The position numbers and the translations under genes are program-made. 21,542 nt of DNA, taken from NCBI GenBank assembly GCA_964370765.1, contig CAYJKW010000033.1, positions 1-21,542 on the forward strand, in the 5' to 3' direction. The notes under the pieces are model-generated. The model was given only the letters and a program-made list of their open reading frames with translations. It was not told the origin of the DNA and did not search any database. Each line of letters opens with the position of its first letter. Positions within the stretch are counted from its first letter, which is position 1. The stretch comes from CAYJBH01 sp964370765. Lineage in GTDB: Bacteria; Bacillota; Clostridia; Oscillospirales; Ruminococcaceae. Below are positions 7,217 to 13,998 of the stretch, piece after piece.

Positions 7217-7246
7217 ATTTTACCATGAAAACATAATTTTTGTCAA
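7217..7246 (-). promoter_or_regulatory. metK promoter
   Basis: On the minus strand TTGACA (7241-7246) and TAAAAT (7217-7222) are spaced by 18 nt. Transcription would begin around 7210, about 14 nt before the riboswitch P1 stem. The -35 box matches all six positions. Confidence 0.85.
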
Positions 7247-7249
7247 GCA

Positions 7250-7277
7250 TTGACAATATATTTAATTATGATATACT
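7250..7277 (+). promoter_or_regulatory. Divergent promoter of the glycosyltransferase-like gene
   Basis: TTGACA (7250-7255) and TATACT (7272-7277) are spaced by 16 nt on the plus strand. Its -35 box is three bases away from the opposing metK -35 box, and together they form the interrupted palindrome TGTCA-AGCAT-TGACA. A start near 7284 means the coding region must begin downstream. Confidence 0.8.
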
Positions 7278-7305
7278 AAACACACAAATAGAATGGGGTT
7301 ATAGC

Positions 7306-7932
7306 GTGTTTAAGGGAATTGATGTTACAATAGTTTCAGACTGTTTTGTTGGGGAAGAACAACCAAATGTTCAGCTACTGCATTGTGGGTTTAATGAGGG
7401 CGTTAAGGATGCAGTAGGCGAATATATTATTTTTATGTCCACACTTGAGCTAAATTGTGAAGACCGAATAGATTTACAGCTGTCTAAAATAAGGCAGAGT
7501 GGTGCCGATGCCTGCTTTTGTGGCGCAGAGGTCGATGATGGGGAGGATTTTGACCCATCGGGGTTCGTGGGGGTGATTCCTCCGGCTACCCTTGCGGTTG
7601 CAAATATATGCCTGCCGGCGGTGATGTTTAAAACCGATCTGTTAAAACAAAATATTGCAGACGAACAGATAGTAAGAGATAACCCATATTTTTGGATAAA
7701 AGCACTTCGTGGTGCACAATGTGTCCCCCTTACCGAGAAGCTTGTAAAGGTGCGAAGTAACATTCCGTATAACTTTAGGGAATGTTACGGTACAAAACAG
7801 CAGGCGATGCATCATCCCCTTACAAGGTATAAAAAAGAATATGAGAGAGTAGTAAATAGTAGTATATATAAGGCATCAAAATTGCCACAGTTGCTTACAA
7901 AGAAGCTTTTTGGCGATAAAAATAAAAAATAA
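7306..7932 (+). CDS. Short, degenerate family 2 glycosyltransferase-like protein
   Basis: About 209 residues from GTG 7306, which follows GGGG at a 7-nt spacing. The frame is open from 7237, but that part overlaps a promoter at 7250-7277, so the more upstream TTG at 7240 is unlikely. The pattern of a GT-A glycosyltransferase is visible in weak form: IDVTIVSD, then NEGVKDAVGEYIIFM (compare the family's N.G...A.GEYI.FLD), a two-helix stretch, and FKTDLLKQN with DNPYFWIKAL and VPLTEKLVKVRSN near the end. The DxD metal motif expected after the IIFM strand is replaced by STLEL, and the first Rossmann strand is missing or very short. No signal or membrane segment is seen. It may be a non-catalytic relative or a decaying gene. 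The basic C terminus (KKLFGDKNKK) could touch the membrane. Confidence 0.7.
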   Translation: MFKGIDVTIVSDCFVGEEQPNVQLLHCGFNEGVKDAVGEYIIFMSTLELNCEDRIDLQLSKIRQSGADACFCGAEVDDGEDFDPSGFVGVIPPATLAVANICLPAVMFKTDLLKQNIADEQIVRDNPYFWIKALRGAQCVPLTEKLVKVRSNIPYNFRECYGTKQQAMHHPLTRYKKEYERVVNSSIYKASKLPQLLTKKLFGDKNKK

Positions 7933-7964
7933 AAATAAATTTAAAACTTTAAGTTAGTTTAAGG

Positions 7965-8014
7965 TTGGTGGTTTAATCTTTAGTCAAGGAAAAAGATTAA
8001 ACCACCAATTTTTT
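7965..8014 (+). terminator. Strong intrinsic terminator just ahead of htrA
   Basis: A perfect 17-bp stem (7965-7981 with 7992-8008), a 10-nt loop and six T residues (8009-8014). It ends the glycosyltransferase-like transcript, but it lies only 25 nt before the protease start codon. Confidence 0.93.
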
Positions 8015-8039
8015 ATAAACAGAAAAAAGGAACAGATTT

Positions 8040-9257
8040 ATGAATTACGATGATTATCAAAAAGACAACAATATATATGTAGCAAATGTAGGTCAGCAGC
8101 GTGCCGTTAAAACAAAAAAGAAAGGCACCGGAAAAAAGATAATGAAGGGCGCCTGTGTACTTTTAGCTGTAGCCTGTGTGGGTACTGCAGGTGGATTTGG
8201 AGGTAGTGTATTATACAACAACCTAAACCCGGTAGCTGTTCAGGAACCGAGTCAAAGCCTTAACTACTCTACAACAGTAAACACCGATACAGGTAACGAT
8301 GCGTCGGCATTATCGGTATCACAGATTGCAGAAAAGACACAGCCCTCTGTTGTGGAGATTACCACCGAGGTAGTATCAAATGGTCAGTTTATGCAGTCTT
8401 ATGTTGGATCAGGAGCAGGTAGCGGTGTAATAATAAGCGAGGATGGTTATATAGTAACCAATAACCATGTAATAGAGGGTGCAACTAAGATAACGGTAAA
8501 GACGATAAGCGGCGAGAGCTATGAGGCGGAGCTTGTAGGAACAGATGAACAGACTGACCTTGCGGTACTAAAGGTAGATGCAACAGGGCTTTATGCGGCT
8601 ACAATAGGAAGCTCCTCAGAGCTTGCGGTAGGTGATTATGTTATGGCAATAGGCAATCCGCTGGGCGAGTTTGGTGGTACGGTATCGGATGGTATTGTTA
8701 GCGCACTATCCCGAGAGATAACTATCGAGGGGGAGACGATGACACTACTTCAAACAAATGCGGCAATTAACCCCGGTAACTCCGGTGGTGGACTTTTCAA
8801 CGAAAATGGGGAGCTGGTTGCAATAGTTAATGCTAAGTCATCCGGTGTGGAAATCGAGGGTATTGGTTTTGCGATACCGATGGACATAGCAATAGATGTT
8901 ATAGAGGATCTTATTGATGTGGGTTATGTGCAGGGCAGATTTACACTTGGTGTTAGCCTTGTAGATATACAGGATGAGATGACAGCAATGATGTACGGCA
9001 TAGATACGGCGGGACTTTATGTACAGGCCCTTACACAGGGCGGCAATGCACACCTTGCCGGAATGCAGGTAGGAGACCGTTTTGTAGAGTTCAATGGAGC
9101 AGAGATAGCAACATATGATGACCTTTTGGCAGAGATGGAAAAATTAGAGTCCGGCCAGACGGTTGAGGCAATAATGGAACGTGACGGGAAGCTTATAATA
9201 CTGAGCGTTACATTAAATGAGCAAAAGGCCGACAGTGCAGTGGCGGTAGGAAGCTAA
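8040..9257 (+). CDS. htrA: HtrA/DegP-type membrane-anchored serine protease with PDZ domain
   Basis: Envelope quality-control protease of family S1C, 405 residues. A lysine-rich cytoplasmic N terminus (about 1-35) precedes one membrane anchor (about 36-57) and an extracellular linker. The trypsin-like domain (about 90-290) has the complete catalytic triad: His143 in TNNHVIEG, Asp173 in QTDLAVLKVD and Ser248 in NPGNSGGGLFN. A single PDZ domain follows (about 300-392, with LAGMQVGDRFVEFNGAEI). AAAAAAGGAA sets the ATG at 8040. There is no obvious promoter between the terminator at 7965-8014 and the start, so the transcript must begin upstream of the hairpin. The C-terminal tail after PDZ is short. 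Family identity is secure; htrA versus degP naming is conventional. Confidence 0.96.
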   Translation: MNYDDYQKDNNIYVANVGQQRAVKTKKKGTGKKIMKGACVLLAVACVGTAGGFGGSVLYNNLNPVAVQEPSQSLNYSTTVNTDTGNDASALSVSQIAEKTQPSVVEITTEVVSNGQFMQSYVGSGAGSGVIISEDGYIVTNNHVIEGATKITVKTISGESYEAELVGTDEQTDLAVLKVDATGLYAATIGSSSELAVGDYVMAIGNPLGEFGGTVSDGIVSALSREITIEGETMTLLQTNAAINPGNSGGGLFNENGELVAIVNAKSSGVEIEGIGFAIPMDIAIDVIEDLIDVGYVQGRFTLGVSLVDIQDEMTAMMYGIDTAGLYVQALTQGGNAHLAGMQVGDRFVEFNGAEIATYDDLLAEMEKLESGQTVEAIMERDGKLIILSVTLNEQKADSAVAVGS

Positions 9258-9337
9258 TCATTGCAATCGGTTTTTAATATATAGATTAGCAAAAAGTTGA
9301 GCAGGCATATCATCCCTACCGATATGCAGGCGTTAAT

Positions 9338-9376
9338 AAAAAGTAACTACCTATATTATATAGGTAGTTACTTTTT
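9338..9376 (+). terminator. Intrinsic terminator after htrA
   Basis: An 18-bp perfect stem AAAAAGTAACTACCTATA (9338-9355) with its complement at 9359-9376 and a 3-nt loop. The right arm ends in five T residues. The stem has A and T ends in both directions. A smaller GCATATC/GATATGC repeat lies just upstream (9305-9327). Confidence 0.9.
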
Positions 9377-9519
9377 GCATTAATTTATACTAAGCTATAA
9401 AAATTATCAATAATATTTTTTTGTAGTAAATTTAATTTAGCTATCACATAATATTGGACTAATCGAGTGTCATGATTCATAAAAATAATAATTTTTTTTG
9501 TGAATGAATTATAGTTTGT
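9377..9519. other. AT-rich spacer with a weak A/T hairpin, no gene seen
   Basis: The gap between htrA and the next gene is 323 bp. After the terminator this part is strongly AT-rich. The only structure is a stem with one G-U pair, ATTCATAAAAA (9475-9485) with TTTTTGTGAAT (9495-9505), just upstream of the next promoter. No plausible coding frame or known RNA motif was found. Confidence 0.5.
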
Positions 9520-9548
9520 TTGATTTTATGGTAGTGATATGATATAAT
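9520..9548 (+). promoter_or_regulatory. Promoter of the two-repeat lipoprotein gene
   Basis: TTGATT (9520-9525), a 17-nt spacer, and a perfect TATAAT (9543-9548), 33 nt before the GTG start at 9581. Confidence 0.85.
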
Positions 9549-9580
9549 AAACCTAGTATTTAAAAGAAAAGGAGATTAGA

Positions 9581-10381
9581 GTGAAAAAGTTAATAACACT
9601 ACTTTTAGCACTAGTTATGGCAATGTTTATGGTTGCCTGCTCAGACGACACCACGATGAATGTTGATTATGACGAAGATGAAATGGCAGAAGACGAAACA
9701 ACAGATGAAACGTCAACCGATGATAGCGGAATGACAATAAGCGATTTTATTGACGAAAACTATGAAGATATGATTAATCAGCAAGGGGATCTTGAGGCTG
9801 AGGGCATGTCCTTAAATATTACCGATGGTGATGGCGTATTAATGTATCAATTTAAATTTTTAGAACAAGTCACAGATGTGGCGGCAACAAAAATTCTGAT
9901 TGATGAGACCCTCGCAGCCAATGCAGAGATTTACTCATCCATCAGCGAGGCACTAGCCGTATTTGTTCCGTCTGCAGTTGGATTAACGGTTGAGTATTAT
10001 AATGCTGATGATAAATTAATAACCTATGGGATTTTTGATACTACCGGTGGAGTTGAGCTTCTTGGCGATATGACTATAAGCGATTTTATCACCGTCAACG
10101 AGGCAGCTTTTACTATTCCGGCTGATGACCCACAGGCAGAATTTCTAACACTTGAGGCACACGAGGTTGATAATTCACTTGTTGTAGTTTATACATTTAT
10201 TAATGAGATAAGCGATATAGATACAACAGTTGAAGAGCTTGAAAATCCATCCGCAGAAATTACAGGGTACTTTCAGTCTTTATATGAATCATTAGTGTAT
10301 ATGGTACCGGATGCGACATCTATTATAGTTGAGTACTACGGCTCAGATGGATCATTTATAACAGCTGTGGAATACCAATAA
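9581..10381 (+). CDS. Lipoprotein with two tandem DUF4854-like repeats
   Basis: A 266-residue secreted lipoprotein. The N terminus is a type II signal peptide with the lipobox MVAC, so Cys20 becomes the lipid-bearing residue. A highly acidic Asp/Glu/Thr linker (about 21-50) follows. Two homologous repeats cover about 51-152 and 164-266. Each starts MTISDF and ends with a VEYYNAD or VEYYGSD hairpin followed by an I(T)..G/A strand. The pattern resembles DUF4854 domains found in Clostridia lipoproteins; this is recognition by eye and not certain. GGAG at 6 nt sets the GTG start at 9581. It is a single-gene unit with its own promoter and terminator. Function unknown; the outer surface of the membrane is its place of action. 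Confidence 0.85.
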   Translation: MKKLITLLLALVMAMFMVACSDDTTMNVDYDEDEMAEDETTDETSTDDSGMTISDFIDENYEDMINQQGDLEAEGMSLNITDGDGVLMYQFKFLEQVTDVAATKILIDETLAANAEIYSSISEALAVFVPSAVGLTVEYYNADDKLITYGIFDTTGGVELLGDMTISDFITVNEAAFTIPADDPQAEFLTLEAHEVDNSLVVVYTFINEISDIDTTVEELENPSAEITGYFQSLYESLVYMVPDATSIIVEYYGSDGSFITAVEYQ

Positions 10382-10438
10382 TCATAACTTAGTAAGGATA
10401 AAGCACCAATATATTGATATTATAAGATTATAAAAGAA

Positions 10439-10474
10439 ATGTCACAGACCTAATGTTGGTTTGTGGCATTTTTT
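10439..10474 (+). terminator. Intrinsic terminator after the lipoprotein gene
   Basis: A 12-bp RNA stem, ATGTCACAGACC (10439-10450) with GGTTTGTGGCAT (10458-10469), pairs fully if two G-U pairs are allowed. A T run (10469-10474) follows. The wobble pairs favour function on the plus strand. Confidence 0.9.
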
Positions 10475-10580
10475 AGGACACTATATATACTGGTTTGTTT
10501 TCATAAAAAATGGGGCATAACATATTGTAACTAGCTGATATCTGCCAAAGCGGCTTAAACAACCTGTAGCGGAGCTTTAT

Positions 10581-10609
10581 TTGACATTTATCAGTGTTTA
10601 ATATATAAT
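10581..10609 (+). promoter_or_regulatory. Perfect-consensus promoter of the nonulosonate cassette
   Basis: TTGACA (10581-10586), a 17-nt spacer and TATAAT (10604-10609) match the sigma-A consensus at all twelve positions with optimal spacing. It lies 44 nt before the first gene at 10654. Confidence 0.9.
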
Positions 10610-10653
10610 TTTTGTATAATTATACCGTATAAAAATAAAAAAGGAACAATACT

Positions 10654-11562
10654 TTGAAAAATATTTTCATAACCGGTATAGCCGGCCTTCTCGGCTCTAA
10701 CTGTGCATATCTTTTAAGGGACAGATATAACATATTTGGTGTAGATAAAAATGTGTTTAACATGGAAAAGGTAACCATGGAGATAGACTCGGCCCTTAAT
10801 ACCTATAAAATAGAGGAGATGCTTGTCAGTAACAAGATAGATGTGTTTTTACACTGTGCTGCGCTTGTTAATGTGGATACCTGTGAAAAGATGACCGCCT
10901 ATGCTGATCTTATCAACTATCAGCTAACCGAGAATCTACGTAGGGCATGTAGTAAATATGACATTAAGTTTGTGTTTATCTCTACCGATGCAGTCTATGA
11001 TGGTCTAAAACAGGGACTTAACACCGAGGATGATACCCCGTCGCCGGTAAGCGTGTATGGAAAAACAAAGTTGATGGCAGAGAAGGTTGTATTGGAGGAT
11101 AGCGGTAGCCTTGTTCTACGCACCAATATGTATGGGTATAACTACCGTGATAAGAATAGCTTTGGTGAGTGGGTTTTGCAGTCTTTAAATTCGGACGAAG
11201 AGCTTAATATGTTTAACGACATATATTTCTCACCAATTCTTGCAAATAAACTGGCCGAGGTTATAGAGCTTGCGATAGAAAAAGATCTAAGTGGCCTTTA
11301 TAACCTAGGGTGTACCGGCTCGATAAACAAATACGACTTAGGGGTTGCCATTCAAGATGCATTTGATCTACCGGGAATAATTAACTCCACCTGTTCAGAT
11401 AACTTTAAGTTTTTAGCACCAAGGACAAAAAATATGGGGCTGGATAATAGTAAGATAAAGCAGGCCCTTGGCATAGAGATAAATACGCCGTTGCAGGATG
11501 TGTTACTGTTTAAACAGCTGTACGAAATGGGTTATCCACAGTCACTTAAAAAGGGGTGTTGA
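10654..11562 (+). CDS. RmlD-like NAD(P)-dependent sugar reductase/epimerase (extended SDR)
   Basis: A 302-residue extended short-chain dehydrogenase, probably acting on a nucleotide or activated sugar in the cytosol. The dinucleotide-binding TGIAGLLG lies at about 7-14, the RmlD-type CAALVNVDTCEK at 68-79, STDAVYDG at 110-117, and the catalytic Tyr135-xxx-Lys139 in SVYGKTK. The pattern is closest to dTDP-4-dehydrorhamnose reductase relatives. There is no RmlA, B or C next to it, and the three genes behind it make a nonulosonic sugar, so the substrate is more likely a precursor of that sugar; this is inference. The start is TTG 10654, placed 7 nt after AAGGAA. The stop lies 3 nt before the next start. 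Confidence 0.88.
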   Translation: MKNIFITGIAGLLGSNCAYLLRDRYNIFGVDKNVFNMEKVTMEIDSALNTYKIEEMLVSNKIDVFLHCAALVNVDTCEKMTAYADLINYQLTENLRRACSKYDIKFVFISTDAVYDGLKQGLNTEDDTPSPVSVYGKTKLMAEKVVLEDSGSLVLRTNMYGYNYRDKNSFGEWVLQSLNSDEELNMFNDIYFSPILANKLAEVIELAIEKDLSGLYNLGCTGSINKYDLGVAIQDAFDLPGIINSTCSDNFKFLAPRTKNMGLDNSKIKQALGIEINTPLQDVLLFKQLYEMGYPQSLKKGC

Positions 11563-11565
11563 GTC

Positions 11566-12633
11566 ATGTCAAACTATATTACAATAGGCAATGTTAAGAT
11601 AGGTGTGGAGCATGCTCCCTACTTTATTGCAGATATTGCGGCAAACCATGACGGTGATTTAGATAGGGCCTACCGGTTGATAGAACTTGCAAAAGAGGCA
11701 GGGGCAGATGCTGCAAAGTTTCAAAATTTTAAGGCGGTTAAGATTGTAAGCAAAAAGGGATTCGAGGAGCTGCAGGGTCAGCTAAGTCATCAAAAAAACT
11801 GGCAAAAATCAGTTTTCGAAACCTATGAGGATGCATCGATAGCCGATGAATGGTCGCCGCTTTTAAAGAAGAAATGCGATGAAGTCGGTATAGAATATAT
11901 GACTAGTCCCTACGATTTTAGAAGTGTAGATTGGGCCGATAATTTTGTAAATGCCTATAAAATAGGCTCCGGTGATATTAGCTGGCACGAGATGCTTGCC
12001 TATATTGCTGCCAAAAACAAACCGGTATTGCTTGCCTGCGGAGCATCCACTATGCAGGAAGTAGAGCGTGCGGTAGCTGTCGTTAAAGCCGCAAATAGTA
12101 ACGTTGTACTAATGCAATGTAACACTAACTACACCGCAAATCCTGATGATATGAAGTATATAAATCTAAATGTTTTAAGAACCTTTAGCGAAAGTTTTCC
12201 TGATACAGTGCTTGGTCTTTCGGATCACACAAAAGGCTACACAACGGTATTGGGTGCGGTAGCATTGGGAGCACGGGTGATAGAAAAACATTTTACCGAT
12301 GATAACTCCCGCGTGGGGCCTGACCATGCATTCTCTACCACTGCACAGGAGTGGCAGGAGATGGTTAAAGCATCAAAGGATTTGTTTTTTGCACTTGGAG
12401 ATGGCATTAAGAGGGTTGAGGCAAATGAATCACAAACCTGTATAATTCAAAAAAGGGGATTATACACCACAAGGGAACTAAAAAAAGGTGATATTATTGC
12501 CGCCGATATGTTGGAGCCGCTACGCCCAAGGAGTGATAAGGGGTTTGAGCCTTACGAAATTTCTGATGTTATAGGTAGGGCAGCTAGTAGAGATATTGCA
12601 GAGGGCGAGATGCTAAAAAGGGAGGATGTATAG
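11566..12633 (+). CDS. NeuB/PseI/SpsE-type nonulosonic acid synthase
   Basis: Condenses phosphoenolpyruvate with a six-carbon amino sugar to give a nine-carbon sugar acid. At 355 residues it has the two family domains. The first is a TIM barrel (about 15-285) with IADIAANHDGDLDRA, GADAAKFQ, KIGSGD, GLSDHT (His221) and KHFT (His242), the two His being the metal ligands known from NeuB, then GPDHAFS. The second is a C-terminal antifreeze-like SAF domain (about 295-355). Family members make sialic, legionaminic or pseudaminic acid. The PseF-like partner gene favours a pseudaminic-type product, but the GPDH motif is more NeuB-like, so the exact sugar is open. AAGGGG precedes the ATG. The stop codon abuts the next start. 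Confidence 0.92.
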   Translation: MSNYITIGNVKIGVEHAPYFIADIAANHDGDLDRAYRLIELAKEAGADAAKFQNFKAVKIVSKKGFEELQGQLSHQKNWQKSVFETYEDASIADEWSPLLKKKCDEVGIEYMTSPYDFRSVDWADNFVNAYKIGSGDISWHEMLAYIAAKNKPVLLACGASTMQEVERAVAVVKAANSNVVLMQCNTNYTANPDDMKYINLNVLRTFSESFPDTVLGLSDHTKGYTTVLGAVALGARVIEKHFTDDNSRVGPDHAFSTTAQEWQEMVKASKDLFFALGDGIKRVEANESQTCIIQKRGLYTTRELKKGDIIAADMLEPLRPRSDKGFEPYEISDVIGRAASRDIAEGEMLKREDV

Positions 12634-13179
12634 ATGTATAAAGGTGAGTTTATTACGCTACGTGCAGTATGCGAAGATGACCTTCCAGCGTTACTCGCAT
12701 GGCGAAACAACCCTGATTTTCGTAAATATTTTAGGGAGCATAGGGAGCTTAACCTGCAAAACCAAAAACAGTGGTTTGATAAATATGTTGTAAATGATAA
12801 CAATACGCTTATGTTTTCGATAATTCTTAACGATGAAAAACAGACACTTATCGGATGTTGTGGGCTTTGCTATATTAACTGGGTGAATAGAAACGCCGAC
12901 CTATCGCTATATATCGGGCATGAGGATGCATATATAGATGACAAGGGCTATGCCAAGGAAAGCTGTGATCTACTTTTTAAATATGCTTTTAAAGAGCTTA
13001 ACCTACATAAAATATGGACAGAGATTTATGAGTTTGATACGCCTAAGTTCAAACTATATAGTGAGATAGGGCTAAAGCAGGACGGCCTATTAAGGGATAA
13101 TTATTTTCATGATGGTAAGTGGCATAACTCCAGAATGATGTCAATACTAAAGGACGAGTACAACGGGAAAGGCAGATAA
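12634..13179 (+). CDS. GNAT N-acetyltransferase (RimJ/RimL type, PseH-like role)
   Basis: A 181-residue acetyl-CoA-dependent acetyltransferase. The N-terminal ITLRAVCEDDLPALLAWRNNP is typical of the RimJ/RimL subgroup. The acetyl-CoA loop is represented by DDKGYAKES (about 107-115), and the core ends with a conserved strand-helix ending YSEIGLKQDGLLRDNYFHDGKW (about 147-168). GGGAGG lies inside the end of the previous gene, whose stop is directly followed by this ATG. The stop shares one base with the next start (TAATG), so the genes are probably translationally coupled. In pseudaminic acid pathways PseH, a GNAT, acetylates the 4-amino sugar before condensation, which fits the context but is inferred. 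A protein N-terminal acetyltransferase is less likely here. Confidence 0.88.
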   Translation: MYKGEFITLRAVCEDDLPALLAWRNNPDFRKYFREHRELNLQNQKQWFDKYVVNDNNTLMFSIILNDEKQTLIGCCGLCYINWVNRNADLSLYIGHEDAYIDDKGYAKESCDLLFKYAFKELNLHKIWTEIYEFDTPKFKLYSEIGLKQDGLLRDNYFHDGKWHNSRMMSILKDEYNGKGR

Positions 13180-13868
13180 TGAATATACTTGCACTTATAC
13201 CGGCAAGGGGCGGTAGCAAAAGGATTAAGAATAAAAACATTACTGATTTTTGCGCAAAGCCGATAATATCATACCCAATAACTGTTGCAAAAAACAGCGG
13301 TTTGTTCACCGATATAATGGTATCTACCGATGATGCAAAGATTGCCGAGATAGCAAAGGGTTATGGGGCCGACATACCGTTTTTACGCAGTGAAAAAAAC
13401 TCAGATGACTTTGCAACAACTACCGATGTTGTATTAGAGGTTATCGCCGAGTATGAAAAACAAGGCAAGCACTATGATTTTGTATGCTGCATCTATCCAA
13501 CGGCGGTCTTTGTGACGGAACAGATACTAAAAACAGCCAAAGGATTCCTCACATCGGGTGAGGCAAACAGTGTTTTTCCGATAGTTAAGTTCTCTTTTCC
13601 ACCACAGCGTGGGCTAAGGATAGGCGAGAATGGGTTTACCTCCTTTATAAATAAGGAGCACGAGTTTACCCGAAGTCAGGATTTGGAACCGATGTATCAC
13701 GATAGCGGTCAATTCTATTTTTTAAATACGGTGGATTTTTTAACCGAAAAGGCACTTGTGCTATCACGGACCAAACCAATCATTGTTGAAGAAACACAGA
13801 TACAGGATATAGATAATATAACCGATCTTCAGATTGCTGAACTTAAATATCGGTTGCAAAATGGATAA
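13179..13868 (+). CDS. pseF: CMP-nonulosonic acid cytidylyltransferase (PseF-like)
   Basis: Activates a nine-carbon sugar acid with CTP to give the CMP-sugar used by glycosyltransferases. At 229 residues it has the nucleotide-binding IPARGGSKRIKNKNI (about 7-21), STDDAKIAEIAKGYGADIPFLR (about 48-70) and the metal/sugar region YHDSGQFYF (about 172-180), then IQDIDNITDLQIAE near the end. The FVCCIYPTAVFV and YHDSGQFYF segments resemble PseF (pseudaminic acid) more than NeuA. It is the last gene of the cassette and overlaps its neighbour by one base. A hairpin terminator follows. No transferase using the product is nearby, apart from the distant degenerate glycosyltransferase-like gene at 7306. 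Confidence 0.9.
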   Translation: MNILALIPARGGSKRIKNKNITDFCAKPIISYPITVAKNSGLFTDIMVSTDDAKIAEIAKGYGADIPFLRSEKNSDDFATTTDVVLEVIAEYEKQGKHYDFVCCIYPTAVFVTEQILKTAKGFLTSGEANSVFPIVKFSFPPQRGLRIGENGFTSFINKEHEFTRSQDLEPMYHDSGQFYFLNTVDFLTEKALVLSRTKPIIVEETQIQDIDNITDLQIAELKYRLQNG

Positions 13869-13934
13869 AACACAGCGGAATGTTGCAAAGTTAATAAACA
13901 AGCAGATATACCACTATAGATTAATATAATTACA

Positions 13935-13974
13935 ATAAATCGGCACCACCTATTGTTAGGCAGTGCCGATTTAT
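13935..13974. terminator. Bidirectional terminator between pseF and the lipoprotein gene
   Basis: A 12-bp perfect stem ATAAATCGGCAC (13935-13946) with its complement at 13963-13974, then a T-rich plus-strand tail (TTTATTTCTTT). Inside, CCTA/TAGG (13949-13952, 13957-13960) can extend the hairpin past a CA/CA internal loop. Convergent genes end on both sides. Confidence 0.85.
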
Positions 13975-13998
13975 TTCTTTGGTGGAAGGGAGATGTCG

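Noticed and set aside
10549..10580. Direct repeats AGCGGCTT and AGCGGAGCTT upstream of the cassette promoter as possible operator
   Set aside because: Short and imperfect; no symmetry and no second copy elsewhere that I could see.
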